Part shown: positions 1 through 6,640 of the stretch, one piece after another
How the letters are laid out: every line of letters begins with the position of its first letter
Position numbering within the stretch: the stretch's first letter is position 1
From: a virus
Virus record (IMG/VR): IMGVR_UViG_3300034220_000005
Location: 1-21,641 of that record
Reading direction: 5' to 3' (one strand)
DNA: 21,641 bases
Notes under the pieces: model-generated
What the model was told of the DNA's origin: nothing
Databases searched by the model: none
What the model saw: only the letters and a program-made list of their open reading frames with translations
Translations under genes and position numbers: made by a program

Positions 1-179
1 GCCGTCGAGGTGTACTCCCACGGAAGGTTCGTCGGTGACCAGTCCCAGGCAGCGTCTCCGCTGGTCGTGGTGGCGACGTACGACCCCGAGGTGGTGGCGG
101 TGACCCGCGGCTGCGCTGGCCGCTTCCCGACCATGACAGGGACAGCCCCGGTCCCCCCGGGGTAGCGGTAAAGCGGCAT
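1..179 (-). CDS. Hypothetical phage tail-region protein, N-terminal part only
   Basis: An open frame begins with ATG at 179-177 and stays open to the left edge of the window, giving 59 codons. It starts MPLYRYPGGTGAVPVMVGKR, continues with a Thr/Ser-rich stretch and then a Trp-containing segment. Its ATG shares one base with the TGA stop of the upstream tail gene (TGATG), a stop-start overlap typical of translationally coupled phage genes and the main support for the call. I do not recognise the family. The position after the tip and fibre genes suggests a small tail or virion-associated protein, or the first gene of the next module. The plus strand is also open here, but that frame has no start inside the window. 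Confidence 0.6.
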   Translation of the reverse strand, partial: MPLYRYPGGTGAVPVMVGKRPAQPRVTATTSGSYVATTTSGDAAWDWSPTNLPWEYTST

Positions 180-883
180 CAGGCCTGGTCCACCGCGATG
201 TAGGTGCCAGCCGGCAGCGCAGCCAGCTCGGTGGCGGACGGGATGCCCTGCGCGGCGGTCCGGCCGACGATGCCGGTGAAGCCTCCCAGGTTGGCGACCG
301 CCCCGACCTGCGCTGCGGTGAACGCCCGGTCGCTGCGCATCGCCGTCGTGGCGACGCCCGAACCGGCGACAGTCAGGAAGGTGGTGGGGGTGGTGGCGAT
401 CTTGTTGCGCTCCCCTGAGGTGAGCGCCAGCCGTGAAGTGCCGTCAGGGATGTCCTGCAGCGTCGTCCCGGCAGGCAACCCGCCGCCCGTGCCACCACCA
501 CCAGCGGCGACTTGTGCCTGCAACGCGGTCAGCTGCGCCTGCAGGTTGATGTTCTGCGTCTGCAAGTTGGTGATCTGGGTCTGCAGATCAACCAGGAACG
601 CCTCATCGAGGGTGCTGCGGAGGACGTCGTCGGCGTACACCGGATACCGGATGCTCGCCCCGGTCTCGCAGTACATGACCTCGACGTTGTTGGGTCCCCA
701 CATGTCGGGCCGGTTGCCGTCCGGGCCCGCGACCAGGGCGATGGTGGAGACGCCATCAGCGCCGACCACATCGGTGTACTGCGAACCTCCGGTCTTCTCA
801 GACCACCAGGTGAACGGGGCGCCGGGGGCCGGGTTGCCGTTGAGGTCGACCATCAGGTCGCCGGGGAAGAAGTGGCGGGGCAT
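179..883 (-). CDS. Coiled-coil tail fibre-like protein
   Basis: This 234-residue protein has a globular-looking N-terminal part (about residues 1-92, starting MPRHFFPGDLMVDLNGNPAPG). A regular heptad-like stretch rich in L, Q and N follows at about 95-126, then a glycine hinge (GGGGTGGG) near 127-134. The C-terminal region, about 100 residues, is rich in A, T and G. The layout of head domain, trimeric coiled coil, flexible hinge and small distal domain is common in actinophage minor tail or fibre proteins. The ATG lies 3 bases after the stop of the preceding tail gene, so it belongs to the same operon. No catalytic motif is visible. The exact function is inferred; it could be a fibre, a fibre adaptor or a baseplate decoration protein. 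Confidence 0.65.
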   Translation of the reverse strand: MPRHFFPGDLMVDLNGNPAPGAPFTWWSEKTGGSQYTDVVGADGVSTIALVAGPDGNRPDMWGPNNVEVMYCETGASIRYPVYADDVLRSTLDEAFLVDLQTQITNLQTQNINLQAQLTALQAQVAAGGGGTGGGLPAGTTLQDIPDGTSRLALTSGERNKIATTPTTFLTVAGSGVATTAMRSDRAFTAAQVGAVANLGGFTGIVGRTAAQGIPSATELAALPAGTYIAVDQA

Positions 884-886
884 GGG

Positions 887-1849
887 TTACCTCACTCGGT
901 AGGAGACGCCGGACAGGTCGATCCAGTCGAGCGAGACGCCCGGGTTGTACATGGTCACGGCGCCGTTGGACGCCTGAACGGTGACGTTGGCGATGCCCCA
1001 GCCGCCTGCGGTGGGTTTCACCGTGCAAGGCCACCGCTGCTGGGTGATCGGACGGAAGCCGACCGGCATGGTTCCCAGCGGCACATCCCCGCCCGTGGTG
1101 AGGGTGCCGGTGTTGCGGCGCAGCGTCCCCTCGAAACGGATGATCGACCTGCTGTTGGTGGTGTAGTAGCGGGCCGGCTCATCGGCGGCTGCGGCCACCA
1201 AACCGGCGCCGGCAGGGAACGCGGTCAGCAGATCGATCGAGGTCGCATCCCAGTAGATGACCCCGTTGGTGTTGCGGAGCTTCCGCCACAGGTCGCCGGT
1301 ACTCGACTCGTAGATGGTGGTGCCGAGCGGATGTGTGAACCCGACCAGCGGCGCCTCAGGGAACGACCGCGCCTGAGTCGGCAGCCGTTCCATCGACAGC
1401 GTGGCGCCGACGAACGGCCGCAGCGCGGTGATGGTGGCCGCTGACAACGCCTGCCCGGTGGTGCGGGTGATCTGGTAAAGCAGCACGTAACGTTTGTTGC
1501 CTGTGGTGTCGAGGCTGGTGCTGATCACCAGCCGGCACGGGCCCAACGTGGCCGCGTTGCCTGCGCCGTCAGCGACGTTCAACGCCGGGTCGTACATGGC
1601 GGCGATGTTGTAGGTGCCTGCGGTGGTCGGCACCGCCAGATCCTCGGCTGCGGTGACCTCAAGGTAGAAGCCGTTGACGCAGACGATGCCGGGACTGATC
1701 CGGGCGACGTTGCTGGCGCTGACAATCGTCAGTTCGAGCGACGTGCCGGTGTAGTCGTTGACGATGCCGTCAGGGCAGTCGTACATCTGCGCCCACTGCG
1801 CTTCGCTGAGCCCGCCTACGCCGACAGCCGGATATGAGGTGGTGGGCAT
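887..1849 (-). CDS. Minor tail protein, probable receptor-binding/tip protein
   Basis: The protein has 320 residues from the ATG at 1849 (MPTTSYPAVGVGGLSEAQWAQ). That start has a good GGAAGG Shine-Dalgarno about 6 bases upstream and lies 13 bases after the preceding stop; the frame is open further upstream but would overlap the spike gene. The N-terminal half (about 1-150) looks like a beta-rich attachment domain with a GIVCVNGFYLEV segment. The C-terminal about 130 residues include RFEGTLRRNTGTLTTGG and PVGFRP, and end in a WIDLSGVSYRV-type tail. This matches the C-terminal beta-sandwich heads I know from minor tail proteins of actinobacteriophages, where they serve as presumed receptor-binding domains. 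Gene order at the 3' end of the tail module fits. No enzymatic motif is seen. Confidence 0.65.
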   Translation of the reverse strand: MPTTSYPAVGVGGLSEAQWAQMYDCPDGIVNDYTGTSLELTIVSASNVARISPGIVCVNGFYLEVTAAEDLAVPTTAGTYNIAAMYDPALNVADGAGNAATLGPCRLVISTSLDTTGNKRYVLLYQITRTTGQALSAATITALRPFVGATLSMERLPTQARSFPEAPLVGFTHPLGTTIYESSTGDLWRKLRNTNGVIYWDATSIDLLTAFPAGAGLVAAAADEPARYYTTNSRSIIRFEGTLRRNTGTLTTGGDVPLGTMPVGFRPITQQRWPCTVKPTAGGWGIANVTVQASNGAVTMYNPGVSLDWIDLSGVSYRVR

Positions 1850-1862
1850 GGGTGCCTTCCGG

Positions 1863-3533
1863 TTAGACGGTGGTGCCGGTGGCGTCGACCCACACCGAAC
1901 CAGTGCTGAAAATGGGTCGACTGAGCGTGGTGTCAAAGAAGCTGTAGCCAGGACCGACCGCGGACGCCGAAGGTCGAATTGAGCCGACGCGGCCGAAGTG
2001 GACGTGCTGACCGTTGCGTTGCCCGACGAACTCCCCAGGACCGGTGTTGATGTTCCAGCTGATCTCGTCAGTCGGGTTGCCGGGGCAGGCGCAATGGGTG
2101 GCGGTGGTGTTGCCGTCCACGTTGAGGAGGCGGATCATCTTGACGCCTCGGGCGCTGAAGTTCGGCAGCCCCGGGCCGGCAGAAATCGCCTCAAGGTGAT
2201 TGTCCCGGCCGCCGTTGATGACGATGGCGTCTTCCACACCAGCACCCATGCAGGTCCATGTCGCCGTGCCATCGGTAACGGTTGCCCCGACCGTTGTTGG
2301 CCATGTCGGTTGGGTGGCGCCCGACGTTCCAGCAGTGGTGCAGGCATACCAGTTGTTGTTCGCCGGGGCTGCGGAGGTAACCGCGGAACGCCAGCCGGGA
2401 ACGACGACACCCCAGGCGGTGGTGTACGCCTTGTTCGCCTCCCAGTCCGGGTAGTCGGGGTCCTGCGAGGAAGGCGCCATCTTCTCGACGGTGACGCCGC
2501 TGCAGTCTTGGAGCCGAATCTGTGGTGCGCTGCGGCCCTCGTTGTTGCAGTTCCGCATGTGGACGTTGAACGAGTTGACCAGGTCGATGCCGGCGACATC
2601 CCGAGCCCCGTCACACCAGGTGTTTTCGAGGTTCGTGGCTTTCAGCTTGCCCGTCACCAGCGAGCCGCGGCCGCCGCGTCGAAGTGAGCCGCCACCGCAC
2701 TGCAGCATTGTCGAGTAGGAAAGCCCCGTGATGTCTGAGCTGACCGGCTCGCCGTGCGTCGACGTGTCAAACTCGAACGTCACTGTGCCGACGTCACTGA
2801 CCGGTGAGTAGATGGTTCCCGGCAGCAGGCTGGACAGCGCGTTGTCGCCGTACACCCGCTCGAACTTCGAGTAAAAAACCTGACCTTCGAGCCTCACCAA
2901 ACTCTGGTGAAAGGCGTTGTTTCCTTCAAGCAGAACGTCTTGCATCGTGATCTGCATGCGTTCGCTGTTGAAGTCGGCGAGCGCAGTACCGGTTAAGTTC
3001 CGCCGATACCAGACGGCTCGCGTCCCGGCGACCAGGGGCAGCCGCATCGCCAAGTTGCTGATCTCCTGATGCCAGGCGCGGGAAGTAACCGCTTCCCATT
3101 CGATCAACGCCCGGTTCGCGGGGAACGAAGACAGCCCGGTCAGCAAAGTCAACCGGTCACCGGCTCCGCGAATCTTCACGGTTCCGACCGGGCTGGAACC
3201 GGTGCGCGACAGGATCAGCGGGGCCGACCGTGCGTAGTTCCCGGGCGGGTAGTAGAGCACCGAACCGCGGCCGGAAGCATTCGACTTCGCCGCGTTGTAC
3301 GCCGCCTGCTCGGCAGCGATGTCGTCAGTGACGCCGTCACCCTTAGCACCGAAGTCGCGGACGTTCACCACCACCAGCGAGCCCCTCGAACTGGGCAGGC
3401 TGGACCAGGGGCGAGTGCCGTCCCCGGTGCGGATCTCGCCGGTATCCAACGCGACCAACGGTTCACCGGGCAGCGGCACATAGGAAGAGGCGGCAGCCCC
3501 GGCAGTCGTAGCGTTGCGGCGCAGCTGAACCAC
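1863..3533 (-). CDS. Tail spike with pectate-lyase-fold domain (probable polysaccharide depolymerase)
   Basis: This 556-residue protein starts at GTG 3533, directly abutting the TAA of the hub gene, with a GGAGGG Shine-Dalgarno upstream. Residues 1-48 (GEPLVALDTGEIRTGDGT, then WSSLP) resemble the short N-terminal domain of phage tropism determinants (Mtd_N type), a likely tail-attachment module. From about residue 55 the motif VNVRDFGAKGDGVTDD, with a following SVLYYPPGNY, is the signature of the pectate lyase 3/tailspike right-handed beta-helix. At about 361-430 a Trp-rich module (NNWYACTTAGTSGATQPTW, then DGTATWTC) interrupts the helix and resembles small carbohydrate-binding-like inserts of phage fibres. 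C-terminal residues 520-556 end in FSTGSVWVDATG. The inferred role is binding and cutting a cell-surface glycan. Catalytic residues cannot be assigned from sequence alone. Confidence 0.8.
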   Translation of the reverse strand: MVQLRRNATTAGAAASSYVPLPGEPLVALDTGEIRTGDGTRPWSSLPSSRGSLVVVNVRDFGAKGDGVTDDIAAEQAAYNAAKSNASGRGSVLYYPPGNYARSAPLILSRTGSSPVGTVKIRGAGDRLTLLTGLSSFPANRALIEWEAVTSRAWHQEISNLAMRLPLVAGTRAVWYRRNLTGTALADFNSERMQITMQDVLLEGNNAFHQSLVRLEGQVFYSKFERVYGDNALSSLLPGTIYSPVSDVGTVTFEFDTSTHGEPVSSDITGLSYSTMLQCGGGSLRRGGRGSLVTGKLKATNLENTWCDGARDVAGIDLVNSFNVHMRNCNNEGRSAPQIRLQDCSGVTVEKMAPSSQDPDYPDWEANKAYTTAWGVVVPGWRSAVTSAAPANNNWYACTTAGTSGATQPTWPTTVGATVTDGTATWTCMGAGVEDAIVINGGRDNHLEAISAGPGLPNFSARGVKMIRLLNVDGNTTATHCACPGNPTDEISWNINTGPGEFVGQRNGQHVHFGRVGSIRPSASAVGPGYSFFDTTLSRPIFSTGSVWVDATGTTV

Positions 3534-5522
3534 TTAGAACGTCCCTCCGTCGATGACGCCCGAGCCGTAGTCCTCAGTGCGCTCAAGCCGGCGCACCCGC
3601 TTAAGTGCGTTCGTGATGCGCCGCGTGCTGATCGGTATGCCCGCGTCGGGGGTGCCGAGGACCGCGGTCACCTGTTCGGTTTCGCCGTCCCCGCCGAGTT
3701 GGGTGGTGATCTGGCGGATGCGTTCAACGACAAGTTCGCCGTCGATGACCGCCGTCACCTTCGCCCCCAGCGGAATGTCAGTGCCGAGCCCCACATCCCC
3801 GACAACTTCGACGGGAACCGACAGCTCAGTGGTGGCGACGCCTTCGGCCAGTGCCTCTTTCAGCCCGGTCGCGATCTCGGCGGCTTCGGTGGTGTCACGC
3901 TGGTCAACGAACTGCTCAACCCGACGAGCCCACGTCCGCTCAGCAGAGTCGTCGGTGAGTGACGACAGCAGCCGTTCCACACCTTGCCCGCCAGCAGCCG
4001 ACAGGAATGTGGTGCCGGTCGGGCGGGTGATGCTGTACGACCAACCCTCACCGAGCACCAGGTCACCGGAGTCACCCGGGCCGCCGATCTGCACCGAGTC
4101 GGTCAGGTCCGGGGCTGGGCTGACCTGCACGTCGAGATAGGAGGCGGTTCCTTCGTAGGTCTGCACGATATTGACGCGCAGATCGTCCAGCTCAGCGAGG
4201 CCAGCGACTAGTTCGCCGAGCACCTGGAACCGGGCGGACGTCTTTCCGGTGTCACCGCGGCCCAGCGATGCGGGCACCCGCAGCCGAGGAACACGCCGGT
4301 CCTGGTTGGTGGACGCGACCGGCTTGATGGCCCAGGTGTACAGCCGGTAAGCCAGAGTGGCACCGGAGCCGGTGACGACGCCGATCATCAGCACCGGCTG
4401 CCCGTTGCGGGTGGTGACCGTCAAACCTTCAGGCTCGAGGCGTCCGTTGAACGGCAGCCCGCCCGTGTCCCGCCCCAACGATGAGGCGTCGACGGTGCGG
4501 ACGATAGTGTTGTTCTGGATCACTTCGAGGATGCCGGGCATGACCGGGTTGCTGCCGGTCGGACCCGTGTTGTCGTAAGGGGTGCCGTACATCCGGTAAA
4601 ACGTGCTGCCGTACTGCGCTTCGCCTTGCCACCAGCCGCGCCGGTCCGGGTTGGTGCGCCACGGCACCGCCGTGTTGCTGATCTTGCCGGGGGCATACAA
4701 CGGCTGCGAGCCGGTGCCGATCTTGTAGACGAGCACCTGAGTCGCGGTCCACGACTTGCCACCAGTCCACGGAATCCGCACCCACGTCCCGGACACGTCA
4801 TGCGAGCCCGACTGGCCGCGGAACCGGAAACTGATATGCACCCGGCCGCTGACCCGGCTGACGATCACCTGGTCGCCGTGCCCGCCGCCCTTGATGAACA
4901 TCTGCGACACCTGGACGCCGTTGACGAAGCGGGTGATGTACACGTCGTCGGGGGTGTCTTCGTCGGCGTCCGCTTTGGCTTGAGTGACGTAGATGTCTCC
5001 CGTGTCCGGGTCGACGCCACACGCCTGCGGGTTCACTTTGGTGGTCGGGGTCAGCACCAGATAGGGGTCGAACGTGGCAGCTGTGCCCGGGTCCGATCCG
5101 GTCGGCACTTCTTTCCACGCCAACGGGCCTGCGTTACGGTTGATGTAGCCGAGGATGCGGGTCTCTGTGGGCGCCGTCTGCACGTCATAGGCGGACGTCT
5201 GGAACTCCCACGGCGCGGCCGGTGTGGGCCAACAGCGGCGCTCCATCAGGTGTTCTTTGTCGCCGCGGTAGATGATCTGGGCCGAGCGGGCCCCCTTGCT
5301 TAGGCTGAACAGGTCGCCCGAAAAGCGCTGCCTACCTTTGCTGTCGGTAACGACAATCCCAGTGCCCGCCTTCAGAGCGGAGGCCACCCCGCGCAGGTCG
5401 CCTTCAACGATGAGGATGTCTGGATCGGCCACCCCGTAGTTTTCGACCAGGTCTACCCGGGTGAACTCAAGCGGGTCGCCGAGGCCACCTGATGCGTCAC
5501 GGACGCGCGCAGTCCAGGACAA
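3534..5522 (-). CDS. Tail hub / minor tail protein, ReqiPepy6-gp37-like, with inserted beta-propeller
   Basis: I place the start at TTG 5522 (MSWTARVRDASGGLGDPLE, 662 residues), after a G-rich stretch. The frame stays open to another TTG at 5675, but the added 51 residues look non-coding. Residues 1-130 (including GTGIVVTDSKGRQRFSGDLF) and about 405-662 resemble the gp37-like siphovirus tail protein family, the baseplate hub next to Dit. Between them, about 162-402, is a domain with DPDTGDIYVTQ, DDVYITRF, FIKGGGHG, several Trp-rich strands and LEPEGL. This matches my memory of the P68-RBP/TagC-like beta-propeller, which in staphylococcal phage P68 is part of the receptor-binding protein. The inferred role is a tail-tip hub carrying its own receptor-binding domain. 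The hub call is solid; the propeller assignment rests on motif recognition. Confidence 0.75.
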   Translation of the reverse strand: MSWTARVRDASGGLGDPLEFTRVDLVENYGVADPDILIVEGDLRGVASALKAGTGIVVTDSKGRQRFSGDLFSLSKGARSAQIIYRGDKEHLMERRCWPTPAAPWEFQTSAYDVQTAPTETRILGYINRNAGPLAWKEVPTGSDPGTAATFDPYLVLTPTTKVNPQACGVDPDTGDIYVTQAKADADEDTPDDVYITRFVNGVQVSQMFIKGGGHGDQVIVSRVSGRVHISFRFRGQSGSHDVSGTWVRIPWTGGKSWTATQVLVYKIGTGSQPLYAPGKISNTAVPWRTNPDRRGWWQGEAQYGSTFYRMYGTPYDNTGPTGSNPVMPGILEVIQNNTIVRTVDASSLGRDTGGLPFNGRLEPEGLTVTTRNGQPVLMIGVVTGSGATLAYRLYTWAIKPVASTNQDRRVPRLRVPASLGRGDTGKTSARFQVLGELVAGLAELDDLRVNIVQTYEGTASYLDVQVSPAPDLTDSVQIGGPGDSGDLVLGEGWSYSITRPTGTTFLSAAGGQGVERLLSSLTDDSAERTWARRVEQFVDQRDTTEAAEIATGLKEALAEGVATTELSVPVEVVGDVGLGTDIPLGAKVTAVIDGELVVERIRQITTQLGGDGETEQVTAVLGTPDAGIPISTRRITNALKRVRRLERTEDYGSGVIDGGTF

Positions 5523-5551
5523 CGGCGCACCCCCGTGAGACGATAGGAGAT

Positions 5552-5803
5552 ATGGACGAATGGAGGACGCTGTCTCAGACGCTTTGGGAACTTGAGCAGA
5601 CCGACCCGGACGTTCAGGCAGCCATGCTGCGTTATTTGGATGTGACTTCGGAATACCAAACTTGGCGCAGGGCAATGGTGAGCGAGATCTACCAGGGCCG
5701 TTCCCACGACGTGCGGCCCCAGATGACCACCGAAGTGGTCGTCGTCGCGCCGACCAGCGTCACCGACAACTCTTGGTCGCCGGGGACGAAGCCGTTGCCG
5801 TAA
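5552..5803 (+). CDS. Possible small opposite-strand gene (moron-like) between Dit and hub
   Basis: This plus-strand frame of 83 residues starts MDEWRTLSQTLWELEQTDPD and continues with an amphipathic, helix-like stretch up to about residue 52. AGGAGA directly precedes the ATG, but the spacing of 1-2 bases is too short for a good ribosome site. The first about 135 bases fall in the 166-base interval 5523-5688 between Dit and hub, where the minus strand shows no convincing coding. Codons there are visibly less GC-biased (TTT-, TTG-, GAA-, ACT-type choices) than the neighbours, as in late-acquired phage morons. The last 115 bases run antisense to the end of Dit. I do not recognise a family. Against it: no clear promoter, a poor ribosome site, and no stop at the end of the protein-like part. 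Confidence 0.4.
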   Translation: MDEWRTLSQTLWELEQTDPDVQAAMLRYLDVTSEYQTWRRAMVSEIYQGRSHDVRPQMTTEVVVVAPTSVTDNSWSPGTKPLP

Positions 5804-6630
5804 CGGTCGCCCGGACCCATCCGCGTCCAGTCCTTGACGCTGGAAAACAGCGCCGTCCGGCCCCGCGGGTCCGTCACCAGACGGAACGGCTCACCCGAAG
5901 CGAGACCGTCCGGAATCGACACCTGGAAGTCGTCGCCCTCAATAAGCACCGAATCGGCCGGCCCGACCACTTCCACGACAGGCCACGACTCGACGTCGCC
6001 CTCAACCGTGACAGTCGCCGTCCCACCGATCACCCGACGCGCTGACAGGCGGGGCGGGAACGCACCGAAAAACGACGCCGGGGTGGGCAGCCGCATCGTC
6101 GGGGTCGTCCACGTCGCACCCGACCAGTACGGCCGGACAGCCCACAAGTTCAAGCCGAGCTTCTGCCAGATCGCGCGCTCGTTCGGCGCCCGACCCGACG
6201 TCATCCCGTCAACGTAGACGCACCGCAAGGTGCGTTCGCCGCGCTCAGAGTTGGCGACCAGATCCAACGTGCCTTCACGGCTGCGGAGGTCGACGCGGCG
6301 GTGGTTGAACAGCCGCGCCAACCGGTCCCGCGCATCCAGGTGCTCGGTGTGGGTGTTCGACCGGATCGTCAATGGCAGGAACACCTCACGCTTACCGACC
6401 CGAACCTCCGACAGCCGTTCCCCCTCAAGCCCGGGAATGGTGCGGGTGATGACTTCCCGCGGCGGCATGTCGATGCCCTCCGCGTCAGGGCCGAACACAA
6501 ACGACCCGTCCGTCAGGCTGAACGGATAGTTGCCGTCGAGGTCACGGAACGCCAGCGTGCGGCTGTCCATCCGCGACCGGTCCGCCTCGATAGGCGGCTG
6601 ATCGACGAACGGGATGGCGAGGATAGGCAT
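5689..6630 (-). CDS. Distal tail protein (Dit-like, siphovirus tail component)
   Basis: The protein has 313 residues. The ATG at 6630 has a GGGAG Shine-Dalgarno about 7 bases upstream and lies 10 bases after the tape measure stop. The N-terminal part carries the Dit layout: YPFSLTDGSFVFGPDAEGID, then EVITRTIPGLEGERL, then a strand-rich block with REVFLPLTIRS and LDARDRLARLFN (about residues 35-110). The C-terminal half holds a galectin-like beta-sandwich region (about 190-300) with VEGDVESWPVVEVVGP. Dit hexamers join the end of the tail tube to the hub and tip. Position directly after the tape measure and before the gp37-like hub is the standard siphovirus order and supports the call strongly. 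Confidence 0.85.
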   Translation of the reverse strand: MPILAIPFVDQPPIEADRSRMDSRTLAFRDLDGNYPFSLTDGSFVFGPDAEGIDMPPREVITRTIPGLEGERLSEVRVGKREVFLPLTIRSNTHTEHLDARDRLARLFNHRRVDLRSREGTLDLVANSERGERTLRCVYVDGMTSGRAPNERAIWQKLGLNLWAVRPYWSGATWTTPTMRLPTPASFFGAFPPRLSARRVIGGTATVTVEGDVESWPVVEVVGPADSVLIEGDDFQVSIPDGLASGEPFRLVTDPRGRTALFSSVKDWTRMGPGDRYGNGFVPGDQELSVTLVGATTTTSVVIWGRTSWERPW

Positions 6631-6640
6631 TCAGGACTCC

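Noticed and set aside
1-178. Open plus-strand frame at the left edge
   Set aside because: It has no start inside the window and ends at TAG; the minus frame has a coupled stop-start overlap with the upstream gene.
512-1444. Long plus-strand open frame opposite the tail fibre genes
   Set aside because: Composition is Arg/Gly/Val/Asp-rich without domains, and it is antisense to two well-supported tail genes; a GC-codon shadow.
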